DNA from: Papio anubis | Taxonomy: Eukaryota > Chordata > Mammalia > Primates > Cercopithecidae | Direction of reading: 5' to 3' | Length of the DNA: 64,000 bases | Assembly: GCF_008728515.1 (NCBI RefSeq) | Contig: NC_044986.1 | Span: 68,262,817 to 68,326,816, forward strand | Part shown: positions 47,201 to 64,000 of the stretch, in pieces | How positions within the stretch are numbered: the stretch's first letter is position 1 | Layout of the letters: each line of letters begins with the position of its first letter | Translations under genes and position numbers: made by a program | The notes under the pieces: model-generated | Told to the model about the DNA's origin: nothing | What the model saw: only the letters and a program-made list of their open reading frames with translations | Databases searched by the model: none

Positions 47201-48712
47201 CTGGGCCCACATTCTCAACAGGAATAAGCTAGTCGAATAGCCTCACGCAGGACAAGAGTGACAGTTTCAAGTCTCTACCCCACCTATTTATCCTCTGCAG
47301 CTTGTCCTGTTGACATTTTCTGCCTGGACACAATTAGAGGTGATCTGCTTGAGGCCAATTTGGCAACAAACCCAGACACCACAGTTGCATCCCAGGATTT
47401 TTATAGAGCACCAAAGTTAATATATAAAATTAAAGATTCTCAGCCGGGCACGGTGGCTCACGCCTGTAATTCCAGCACCTTAGGAGGCCAAGGCGGGCAG
47501 ATTAGGAGGTCAGGAGATCGAGACCATTCTGGCTAACACAGTGAAACCTCATCTCTACTAAAGAATACAAAAAATTAGCCTGGCGTAGTGGCAAGCGCCT
47601 ATAGTCCCAGCTACTCGGGAGGCTGAGGCAGGAGAATCGCGTGAACCCAGGAGGCGGAGGTTGCAGTGAGCCGAGATTGCACCACTGCACTCCAGCCTTG
47701 GCGACAGAGCAAGACTCTGTCTCAAAAAAAAAAAAAAAAAAAAAAATTAAAGATTCTCATCCAGGTGTGGTGGCACACGCCCGTAGTCCAGCTACTCAAG
47801 AAACTGAAATGGGAGAATCACTTGAGCCCATGAGTTCGAGGCTGCAGTGAGCTTTATGTTGCTGCATTAGCATGGGCAACAGAGAGAAACACTGTCTCTA
47901 AATAAATAAAGACCAGGTGCGGTGGCTCACACCTGTAATCCCAGCACTTTGGGAGGCCGAGGCAGGTGGATCATCTGAGATCAGGAGTTCCAGACCAGCC
48001 TGGCCAACATGGCGTGCCTGTAATCCCACCTACTCGGGAGGCCGAGGCAGGAGAATTACTTGAAGTCAGCAGGTGGAGGTTAGAGTGAGCCGAAATCACA
48101 CCACTGCACTCCAGCCTAGGTGGCAGAGCGAGACTCCGTCTCCACACACACACACACACACATACACACAGATTTTCACAAGAAGCCGATCCTCCTGAGA
48201 ACCACTCTGCAGCACCTTAAGCATTCATTGTTCCCCTTCGCACGCAGTTTGAGAAACAGAGTCTGACAGGCCTGCTGAGGTAGGAGCCCAGGGTTCAGCC
48301 ACATAGTCAGTAGGTCTCTGGGGCCATCCACCTGCTCACCCTTGTGGCATGGCCCTGAGCATATGGGGGTCCCGGCCTCTTGCAGCTGATCCAGACTGAG
48401 CTGGACGAGGAGCCACGGGATCACAGCCCAGGGCAGGGTAGCCTGCGCTTCCGCCACAAGCCACCAGTGGAGCTCAAGGGGCCCGATGGGATCCACGTGG
48501 TGCACGGCAGCACGGGCACGCTGCTGGCCACCGACCTCAACAGCCTGCCCGAGGATGACCAGAAGGGCCTGGGTCGCTCGCTGGAGACGCTGACCGCTGC
48601 TGAGGCCACTGCCTTCGAGCGCAACGCCCGCACAGAATCCGCCAAATCCACACCCCTGCACAAACTTCGCGATGTGATCATGGAGAGCCCCCTGGAGATC
48701 ACAGAGCTGTGA
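12876..48712 (+). CDS. CDH23: CDH23, cadherin-23, 3' half (32 exons, gene-level entry)
   Basis: Cadherin-23 is a giant single-pass adhesion protein. With protocadherin-15 it forms the tip link that gates mechanotransduction in hair cells, and its loss causes USH1D/DFNB12 deafness (family knowledge). The 32 exons listed separately join in phase into 1,739 codons ending at TGA 48710-48712. Twelve DxNDN-like linkers mark EC15/16 to EC26/27. They are followed by a ferredoxin-like membrane-adjacent region (MAD), a transmembrane helix in the exon at 44695, and a tail of about 260 residues ending in EITEL, a PDZ ligand that binds harmonin. The first exon here begins about residue 1616 by counting back from 3354, so the earlier exons lie upstream of the window. 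All junctions are GT/AG and no break is seen. Several residues differ from human as I recall it, for example DADKD in EC19 and ESPLEITEL at the end. Confidence 0.97.
13385..13504 (+). CDS. CDH23: CDH23 exon: second half of EC16
   Basis: Acceptor ccccctag, donor ACG|gtgggt, 40 codons, phase 0 at both ends. It carries the LDRE-equivalent ELDYE and the calcium motif ATDQ. The intron before it is only 287 bases. Confidence 0.96.
13755..13930 (+). mobile_element. MIR
   Basis: Forward MIR: agctgtgtgaccctgggcaa then cctcatctgtgaaaggag. Confidence 0.75.
13971..14241 (-). mobile_element. Alu, old (AluJ-like)
   Basis: Reversed, diverged Alu from tcactctatcatccaggctg to gtgaaccactgtgtctggcc. Confidence 0.85.
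14290..14430 (-). mobile_element. MIR fragment
   Basis: Reversed MIR-like tccatttcacaaaggaagg and ctgaggcccagtgag, ending just before the exon at 14487. Confidence 0.5.
14487..14667 (+). CDS. CDH23: CDH23 exon: EC16/17 linker and first half of EC17
   Basis: Acceptor catctcag, donor CTGG|gtgagt, 181 nt ending in phase 1. It shows the canonical linker DINDNVP and then AHDRDSGPNG. The split Gly codon is completed by GG at the start of the exon at 19483, across a 4.8-kb intron. Confidence 0.96.
14780..14850 (+). mobile_element. MIR fragment
   Basis: Forward MIR core: tctctgggcctcagtttctc then catctatgacaatgatg. Confidence 0.5.
15405..16395 (-). mobile_element. L2, about 1 kb
   Basis: Long reversed L2 segment: aatatttattgagtacctcc at the start, gggaagagcattccaggcag and ttgagcagaggagagacatt in the middle, gggctggagatgggtatttg near the end. 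Confidence 0.75.
17600..17725 (-). mobile_element. MIR fragment
   Basis: Reversed MIR core: cagatgagaacatcaaggc then acatgcccaagggcacacag. Confidence 0.55.
18585..18710 (+). mobile_element. MIR fragment
   Basis: Forward MIR-like agagcactgggtttgaatcc then tgggctcctggttcattttcc. Confidence 0.5.
19483..19616 (+). CDS. CDH23: CDH23 exon: second half of EC17
   Basis: Acceptor ggcacccag, donor ACA|gtgagt, 134 nt (phase 1 to 0). It contains the ELDRE motif and CARDRG. Strand order and the next exon's DINDN linker complete EC17. Confidence 0.96.
19797..20075 (+). repeat. Pyrimidine-rich tract before a CDH23 exon
   Basis: About 280 bases dominated by C and T (cttctttcttcctctcccc) leading into the acceptor at 20083. 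Confidence 0.7.
20084..20293 (+). CDS. CDH23: CDH23 exon: EC17/18 linker and first half of EC18
   Basis: Acceptor ctggcccag after a long pyrimidine tract, donor ACG|gtaggg, 70 codons. It has the linker DINDNDP, the site ASDADSGCN and several N-glycosylation sequons (NIT, NAT). Confidence 0.96.
20824..20931 (+). CDS. CDH23: CDH23 exon: second half of EC18
   Basis: The exon starts at ACAGGG after catcccag. A second AG lies 4 nt further in but would shift the frame. The donor is AGG|gtgaga. The 36 codons include PLDRE and SVKDN. REQIPEYK differs by one residue from the human RERIPEYK as I recall it. Confidence 0.95.
21035..21265 (+). mobile_element. MIR, nearly full length
   Basis: Forward MIR from ctgggttcaaatcccagttc through cttctgcaaaatgaagatc to cagtgcctggcacgtgac. 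Confidence 0.8.
21490..21615 (+). mobile_element. MIR fragment
   Basis: Forward MIR: tgactagctgtgtggctcag then tgggcctcagttgccctatc. Confidence 0.65.
21669..21971 (-). mobile_element. Alu (AluS/Y-like)
   Basis: Well preserved reversed Alu with a 22-T head, gagtctcgctctgtcaccc, and end gagccaccgcgcccggcc. Confidence 0.95.
22158..22260 (+). CDS. CDH23: CDH23 exon: EC18/19 linker
   Basis: Acceptor ccccttgcag, donor GCTG|gtaggt, 103 nt ending in phase 1. It reads DYDLLLIF, then the linker DENDNHP and the first strand of EC19 (YQAEVMENSPAG). Confidence 0.96.
22261..23499 (+). other. CDH23 intron with degenerate CA/TG tract
   Basis: 22850-23090 is rich in short CACA, TGTG and CATG alternations (cacacatgtgcccgcgtgtg), a decayed dinucleotide repeat. 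No exon is seen. Confidence 0.5.
23500..23625 (+). CDS. CDH23: CDH23 exon: middle of EC19
   Basis: Acceptor ctggcccag, donor ACCG|gtgagg, 126 nt, phase 1 to 1. It contains ALDADKD, where human has Q for K as I recall, and GLFDINSSTG. Confidence 0.96.
24334..24537 (+). CDS. CDH23: CDH23 exon: end of EC19, linker, start of EC20
   Basis: Acceptor gggtgccag, donor CCTG|gtaagc, 204 nt, phase 1 to 1. It shows the LDRE-like IIDREAF, LAEDIG, the linker DDNDNRP and the first strand of EC20. Confidence 0.96.
24752..25063 (-). mobile_element. Alu with 11-bp target duplication
   Basis: Reversed Alu. The flanks 24741-24751 and 25064-25074 are identical (acaagattctt). Confidence 0.95.
25741..26028 (+). 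mobile_element. Alu inside L1
   Basis: Forward Alu from ccaggcaacgtggctcacgc to the A-rich tail, flanked by imperfect tgtctca copies at 25732 and 26065. Confidence 0.93.
26028..26065 (+). repeat. (TA)n/(GATA) in Alu tail
   Basis: Alternating TA with two GATA interruptions, grown from the Alu poly(A). Confidence 0.9.
26366..26824 (+). CDS. CDH23: CDH23 exon: most of EC20 and first half of EC21
   Basis: The largest cadherin exon here: 459 nt, acceptor ccccaacag, donor ACAG|gtacaa. It has ATDEDSGLNG, TIDREEQ, ATDRG, the unusual linker DINDSRP (Ser in place of the last Asn), and AIDRDLNPK of EC21. IEDINDS and RFFIHPVTG show small differences from human as I recall it. Confidence 0.96.
26838..27010 (+). 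repeat. Pyrimidine-rich tract after a CDH23 exon
   Basis: C/T-rich stretch (ctctcttctctcttcttccc) starting just inside the intron. Confidence 0.65.
27147..27466 (-). mobile_element. Alu with 11-bp target duplication
   Basis: Reversed Alu headed by GTTTTT repeats. The copies ataccttgttt at 27132-27142 and 27467-27477 flank it. Confidence 0.93.
27800..28340 (+). mobile_element. Old L1/HAL1-like fragment
   Basis: Resembles an L1 3' end (ggatgctcactgcagtgttat; gcaatgtagatggatcttaa; atttccataaatgtaaaat). Strongly diverged, so family and limits are uncertain. Confidence 0.4.
28634..28930 (+). repeat. Pyrimidine-rich tract in CDH23 intron
   Basis: About 300 bases almost all C and T with few purines (ctctgccccctcctcctcag; ccccactccctgtttccacc). 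Confidence 0.75.
29190..29222 (+). repeat. Purine tract (GGA)n
   Basis: gagagtaggaagagg followed by GGA repeats, the strand-opposite of the pyrimidine tract 300 bases upstream. Confidence 0.7.
29865..30095 (-). mobile_element. MIR
   Basis: Reversed MIR from gtgccaggtactgttctaag to cagagaggtgacataactt. Confidence 0.7.
30250..30366 (+). CDS. CDH23: CDH23 exon: second half of EC21
   Basis: Acceptor ggtccacag, donor AATG|gtaagg, 117 nt, phase 1 to 1. It reads SVMVKSPLNRELV (LDRE position changed to LNRE) and SVIDNAS, the equivalent of the DAD calcium site. Confidence 0.95.
30367..31492 (+). other. CDH23 intron
   Basis: A 1.1-kb intron between EC21 and EC22 exons. Only a MIR piece near 31205-31300 is recognisable. 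Confidence 0.5.
31205..31300 (-). mobile_element. MIR fragment
   Basis: Reversed MIR-like gaaaccagggcacagaaaga then ccagggtcacctagcc. Confidence 0.45.
31493..31717 (+). CDS. CDH23: CDH23 exon: EC21/22 linker and first half of EC22
   Basis: Acceptor caccccag, donor GCAG|gtaggt, 225 nt, phase 1 to 1. It has the linker DVNDNTP and the site AVDPDKGLNG. ITYYTERI has Thr where I recall Met in human. Confidence 0.96.
32250..32419 (+). CDS. CDH23: CDH23 exon: end of EC22 and EC22/23 linker
   Basis: Acceptor gtgtcttag, donor CAG|gtgagt, 170 nt, phase 1 to 0. It contains TVDYEE, ASDNGSP and the linker DINDNNP. Confidence 0.96.
32631..32768 (+). CDS. CDH23: CDH23 exon: first half of EC23
   Basis: Acceptor gggctccag, donor ACG|gtgagc, 46 codons. 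It reads EAVFEDVPVG and ATDADSGNF. The intron before it is 211 bases. Confidence 0.96.
33620..33750 (+). mobile_element. L2 3' end
   Basis: Matches the L2 terminus: gggggcaggagttattgtct, then aggtgctcaataaatatctt and tgaatgattgaagg. It ends just before the exon at 33772. Confidence 0.75.
33772..33891 (+). CDS. CDH23: CDH23 exon: second half of EC23
   Basis: Acceptor ccctactag, donor CAG|gtgagg, 40 codons. It contains SLDREKK and ALAKDNPGD. Confidence 0.96.
34284..34597 (-). mobile_element. Alu with 10-bp target duplication
   Basis: Reversed Alu flanked by ttatgtctct at 34274-34283 and 34598-34607. Confidence 0.94.
34975..35095 (+). mobile_element. MIR fragment
   Basis: Forward MIR-like ggggtcagaagactcaagtt then aacctctctgagcctgtg. 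Confidence 0.55.
35165..35465 (+). mobile_element. Alu with 11-bp target duplication
   Basis: Forward Alu from ggccggagcatggtggctca to its A tail. Copies aagtcactgct at 35151-35161 and 35466-35476. Confidence 0.94.
35800..35915 (-). mobile_element. MIR fragment
   Basis: Reversed MIR-like ctaggcactgtgccaaggat then gaaactgaggctcagggg. Confidence 0.5.
36044..36221 (+). CDS. CDH23: CDH23 exon: EC23/24 linker and first half of EC24
   Basis: Acceptor tccactcag, donor GTGG|gtatgt, 178 nt, phase 0 to 1. The linker is DVNDCRP, with Cys replacing the last Asn of DxNDN. ATDQDEGPNG follows. Confidence 0.96.
36355..36566 (+). CDS. CDH23: CDH23 exon: end of EC24 and EC24/25 linker
   Basis: Acceptor cactgccag, donor GAG|gtactc, 212 nt, phase 1 to 0. 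It reads ATDGGEPP, the linker DVNDNRP and the first strand of EC25. Confidence 0.96.
36688..36709 (+). repeat. Poly(A) run, 21-22 A
   Basis: Uninterrupted A tract after ctccagg with no Alu body attached. Confidence 0.9.
36795..37275 (+). mobile_element. MIR interrupted by an Alu
   Basis: Left part cagtggttagtatatgggct resembles the MIR 5' end. After the Alu, tgactttgagcaagtgactt and cctctgcaaaacaggac continue the MIR. A 15-base stretch ctgtaagtctatttt is tandemly doubled at 37212-37241. Confidence 0.5.
36845..37153 (+). mobile_element. Alu with internal (AAAT)n
   Basis: Forward Alu from ggctgggcgcagtggctcac to gactctatcc. An AAAT microsatellite at 36973-36996 sits in the middle A-rich linker. 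Confidence 0.94.
37280..38958 (+). other. CDH23 intron, unique sequence
   Basis: About 1.7 kb without recognisable repeats or exons; AT-richer at 37920-38330. Confidence 0.5.
38959..39150 (+). CDS. CDH23: CDH23 exon: most of EC25
   Basis: Acceptor ttcccacag, donor AGC|gtaagg, 64 codons. It has ATDKDEGLNG, the ITIDP-like FFTIDPISG and RLDRETQ. A G-run and GC-box cluster starts right after the donor. Confidence 0.96.
39151..39200 (+). repeat. GC-box/G-run cluster next to a CDH23 donor
   Basis: Within 50 bases of the donor lie repeated ggggcggggc-like motifs, on the strand that will be transcribed. Confidence 0.7.
39321..39434 (+). CDS. CDH23: CDH23 exon: end of EC25 and EC25/26 linker
   Basis: Acceptor cgctcctag, donor CCA|gtgagc, 38 codons. 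It shows LVASDLGQP and the linker DIDDNEP (Asp in place of Asn at the third position). Confidence 0.96.
39641..39660 (+). repeat. Poly(A) run
   Basis: About 18 A after gagcgatgg. Confidence 0.8.
39709..39749 (+). repeat. (AC)n microsatellite, about 20 units
   Basis: Uninterrupted AC repeat of 41 bases, long enough to be length-variable. Confidence 0.97.
39772..40077 (-). mobile_element. Alu with 10-bp target duplication
   Basis: Reversed Alu headed by TTTTG repeats. Copies cagctctgat at 39762-39771 and 40078-40087. Confidence 0.95.
40499..40628 (+). CDS. CDH23: CDH23 exon: first half of EC26
   Basis: Acceptor cctccgcag, donor GCAG|gtgggg, 130 nt, phase 0 to 1. It reads PEHSPRG and AVDADEGLN. 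Confidence 0.96.
40738..40989 (+). CDS. CDH23: CDH23 exon: end of EC26 and EC26/27 linker
   Basis: Acceptor caccctcag, donor GCAG|gtgcag, 252 nt, phase 1 to 1. It contains DLDRERE, a long loop SNRSWTPPRGPSP, and the linker DINDQPP (Gln in place of the last Asn). The codon spanning the junction reads GTC, Val, where I recall Ala in human. Confidence 0.96.
41068..41229 (+). CDS. CDH23: CDH23 exon: first part of EC27
   Basis: Acceptor ttcctgcag, donor ATGG|gtaggg, 162 nt, phase 1 to 1. It has ALDADIGNN and the extended helical loop around HYFRALANDSEDVG. Confidence 0.96.
41465..41640 (+). repeat. Degenerate (TCCA)n
   Basis: Impure tetranucleotide repeat (atccatccatccatgtatcc; ctgtccgtctgtccttcc). 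Confidence 0.85.
41990..42185 (+). mobile_element. L2 fragment
   Basis: L2-like ttgcctggaatgccattttg, then ccttcaaggtctagttcatg. Confidence 0.5.
42195..42330 (-). mobile_element. MIR
   Basis: Reversed MIR: ggcacagagaggctcagtag then ttgaggtcacacagctagaa. Confidence 0.7.
42369..42656 (-). mobile_element. Alu with 3' internal deletion
   Basis: Reversed Alu from gagtctcactctgtttgttg to gagccactacacccagg. The usual aagtgctgggattac block is missing between cctccca and caggcgtgag. Confidence 0.92.
43001..43257 (+). CDS. CDH23: CDH23 exon: end of EC27 and start of membrane-adjacent domain
   Basis: Acceptor ttcctgcag, donor CAG|gtgcct, 257 nt, phase 1 to 0. DIVARDLAGHN ends EC27. VKIVINEIPDRV opens the MAD fold described for CDH23 and PCDH15. 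Confidence 0.95.
43370..43520 (+). mobile_element. MIR
   Basis: Forward MIR: gtctctgggcctcagtttcc then ccataaaatggggtcaataa. Confidence 0.7.
43634..43731 (+). CDS. CDH23: CDH23 exon: membrane-adjacent domain
   Basis: Acceptor cccatccag, donor GACCG|gtgagt, 98 nt, phase 0 to 2. It reads FHVDKKGRVNF and LLIHVVNRDTN. It has no cadherin calcium motif, as expected for the MAD. Confidence 0.95.
43890..43946 (+). mobile_element. MIR fragment
   Basis: Weak forward MIR-like ctctccccatctgtaacatg, cut by the following Alu. Confidence 0.4.
43960..44289 (+). mobile_element. Alu with perfect 13-bp target duplication
   Basis: Forward Alu. Copies atgggagtattca at 43947-43959 and 44290-44302 are identical. 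The tail is an AAAT array. Confidence 0.96.
44241..44289 (+). repeat. (TAAA)n, about 12 units
   Basis: Pure tetranucleotide array at the Alu 3' end, likely length-variable. Confidence 0.95.
44499..44619 (+). CDS. CDH23: CDH23 exon: membrane-adjacent domain, last part
   Basis: Acceptor ctcacccag, donor CAG|gtaccc, 121 nt. It contains the helix VIQMIDENKEQLRNLF and RLPDDMSALQ just outside the membrane. Confidence 0.95.
44695..44774 (+). CDS. CDH23: CDH23 exon: transmembrane helix
   Basis: Acceptor ctcccgcag, donor CCGT|gtgagt, 80 nt, phase 0 to 2. It encodes a run of about 21 hydrophobic residues (MAIIVLAILLFLAAMLFVLM), then NWYYRT at the inner face. About residues 3067-3093. Confidence 0.97.
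44903..44943 (+). CDS. CDH23: CDH23 small exon: juxtamembrane basic segment
   Basis: Only 41 nt; acceptor tctctccag, donor GCTG|gtaagt. It encodes HKRKLKAIVAGSA, the positively charged stop-transfer segment. Both phases fit its neighbours. Confidence 0.95.
45147..45207 (+). CDS. CDH23: CDH23 small exon: cytoplasmic tail
   Basis: 61 nt; acceptor ctccctgcag, donor GATGG|gtgagt. It encodes NRGFIDIMDMPNTNKYSFD of the tail. Confidence 0.95.
45662..45791 (+). CDS. CDH23: CDH23 exon: cytoplasmic tail
   Basis: Acceptor caactgcag, donor CAC|gtgagc, 130 nt. It reads ANPVWLDPFCRNLEL and the acidic stretch EHEDDLPENLSE, in the tail region bound by harmonin's N-terminal domain in human (family knowledge). 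Confidence 0.95.
45950..46072 (+). CDS. CDH23: CDH23 exon: cytoplasmic tail
   Basis: Acceptor tctccccag, donor AAG|gtgagc, 41 codons. It encodes GTFGREPAAVKPDDDRYLRA and EYDNIAKLGQIIREG. Confidence 0.95.
46426..46530 (+). CDS. CDH23: CDH23 alternatively spliced exon ('exon 68')
   Basis: Acceptor cctcccccag, donor GAG|gtagcc, exactly 105 nt, so skipping it keeps frame. The 35 residues start GSLLKVVLEDYLRL and end SSCHSSISE. Literature describes this exon as used mainly in the inner ear and as changing harmonin binding by the tail. The donor gtagcc is weak, which fits regulated use (inference). Both flanking junctions are phase 0. Confidence 0.94.
46804..47098 (+). mobile_element. Alu (cluster member 1)
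   Basis: Forward Alu from gccaggcgcgatggctcatg. Short aagaaact copies at 46794 and 47099 flank it. Confidence 0.94.
47443..47745 (+). mobile_element. Alu (cluster member 2), perfect 14-bp target duplication
   Basis: Forward Alu with a pure tail of about 23 A. Copies attaaagattctca at 47429-47442 and 47746-47759 are identical, suggesting a fairly recent insertion. Confidence 0.96.
47760..47906 (+). mobile_element. Partial Alu (cluster member 3)
   Basis: Diverged, monomer-sized piece: ccaggtgtggtggcacacgc to actgtctctaaataaata. Confidence 0.75.
47911..48141 (+). mobile_element. Alu with internal deletion (cluster member 4)
   Basis: Forward Alu from accaggtgcggtggctcaca. The central linker between aacatggc and gtgcctgtaatc is lost. 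Confidence 0.9.
48142..48171 (+). repeat. (CA)n in Alu tail
   Basis: About 14 CA units with a T interruption, 215 bases before the last CDH23 exon. Confidence 0.92.
48386..48712 (+). CDS. CDH23: CDH23 last coding exon with PDZ ligand
   Basis: Acceptor cctcttgcag, 108 codons plus TGA at 48710-48712. It contains LIQTELDEEP, HKPPVELKGPDGIHVVHG and the C-terminus MESPLEITEL. The last residues fit a class I PDZ ligand (T-x-L), the harmonin PDZ2 site. The ESPL/ETPL difference from human as I recall it is conservative. Confidence 0.96.
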   Translation: MIQTELDEEPRDHSPGQGSLRFRHKPPVELKGPDGIHVVHGSTGTLLATDLNSLPEDDQKGLGRSLETLTAAEATAFERNARTESAKSTPLHKLRDVIMESPLEITEL

Positions 48713-49400
48713 CTAAACAGGGAAGCCTCGTGGGTGTAAGCAGCACCTGTCCACTGCCCCCTCCCAGGGAGCAACGGCAGGGACAGGGCCGGTCGGGGAG
48801 CTCCTCCCAAGGCCGGGCCTGGGGGACAACCTTGGCTTGGCCCTGGCAGCCTGCATCAGCTGCTCAGATCCCACTTTTGCCAGATGCTCATTCAGCATCT
48901 GACCTCTACCTTCGTAAGATCTGTTATTTTTATAAGAAAACCAAACAAAAATGCTAAGCGTCTAAGGACAAGGTAAGGAGGGTCACTGGGGCCCAGAAGT
49001 CTGGGGAACAGCTCGGCTCAAGCTGAGCTGAAAGAGGCCGAACAGGCCCTCCTCCCTCCGGACTCCACCCTGCAAGCACTATCCCCTCCGGCTGAGCAGG
49101 CGCAAGGGAGGCCCGGCGTGGGCATCCCCTGCTGGCCGGACACCCGACTCCAGTCCAAGTCCCGCTACATTTCCACCACATTCCTGCTGGATGTCCAGGT
49201 GGAGGTGGCATCCCCACATGGACAAGGTCAATGTCAATGAACAAGCATTCTCTCCATTTCACTGGCTTCCCAAATGTGCCCAGCTTATAAAGAGAAGTGA
49301 CTGATGTTCCCTTGGGTTTTGAATGTGGCGTGTTCGTGTGTATTCCTTTTTTAAATTAAGTTATTCCCTCAATAGTTTCCCCTTGGTTTTGTTTAACTGG
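48713..49400 (+). other. CDH23: CDH23 3'UTR (approximate end)
   Basis: Untranslated sequence after TGA 48712. I see no AATAAA or ATTAAA on the plus strand before PSAP's 3' end. The variant hexamer TATAAA at 49286-49291 is a candidate polyadenylation signal, so the end at 49.3-49.4 kb is a guess. Confidence 0.5.
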
Positions 49401-49719
49401 CACTCACTACAAGTTTCTGGAATGGTTTGTTTAAAAAGCAAGGCAACTCTCAAGGAACTGGCACCGTGCTCTGACTCTGGCCTCTAGGGAGCAGGGACAG
49501 GGGCGGATGAAGGGCAGAGCCGTCCTTCAGGTGCGCCCGACCTACTGCTCGCCCTGAGTCCTGGGGAGGACCAGGTGGGATTTTTCCTTTATCCACTTTG
49601 CTTTCATTTTCTGGCCAAGAGGGGTCATGGGAGTGCTGGGCCCCAAAGGTGTCATGGGCTCAGAGCTCATGAGAGAGGAACACACTCTTCCAGCTGAAGA
49701 GTCACAGAAACTCAGGCCC

Positions 49720-64000
<14,281 letters not shown>

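Overview
This is mammalian, clearly primate, genomic DNA. The genes are split into short exons with GT...AG junctions, the introns hold many Alu elements, and there are older MIR, L2 and L1 fragments plus a THE1-type LTR. The proteins read as near-identical orthologues of human CDH23, PSAP and VSIR, so the window matches the human 10q22.1 locus. Several residues differ from the human proteins as I remember them (three in the 27-residue VSIR leader, four in saposin C, about a percent of CDH23). I therefore think the source is a non-human primate, perhaps an Old World monkey; this is inference from memory, not an alignment.

Layout. 1-12875: a large CDH23 intron. VSIR (VISTA) lies inside it on the opposite strand; only its first coding exon (8282-8363, minus) and the surrounding CpG-rich promoter region are here, and 1-8281 is also VSIR intron 1. 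12876-48712: 32 consecutive plus-strand coding exons of CDH23 (cadherin-23), giving 1,739 codons that correspond to about residues 1616-3354 of the 3,354-residue protein. They cover the EC15/EC16 linker, EC16 to EC27, the membrane-adjacent domain, the transmembrane helix and the whole cytoplasmic tail, including the alternatively used 105-nt exon ('exon 68') and the C-terminal PDZ ligand. 48713 to about 49.4 kb: CDH23 3'UTR. About 49.72-64.0 kb: PSAP (prosaposin) on the minus strand, tail-to-tail with CDH23. Eleven coding exons are present, from the end of saposin A through saposins B, C and D and the C-terminal saposin-A-type domain, including the 9-nt Gln-Asp-Gln microexon. The PSAP 5' exons lie beyond the window.

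The three genes are neighbours and have no shared pathway that I know of. CDH23 forms tip links in inner-ear hair cells with PCDH15 and binds harmonin through its tail. PSAP encodes the lysosomal activator precursor. VSIR is an immune checkpoint receptor.

All CDH23 and PSAP exons keep frame and phase across every junction and show no stop or frameshift. I found no bacterial, viral-gene, CRISPR or otherwise new system. The points worth a second look are splicing details (microexon, alternative exon, a possible poison exon), non-standard calcium-linker motifs, nested repeats and length-variable microsatellites.
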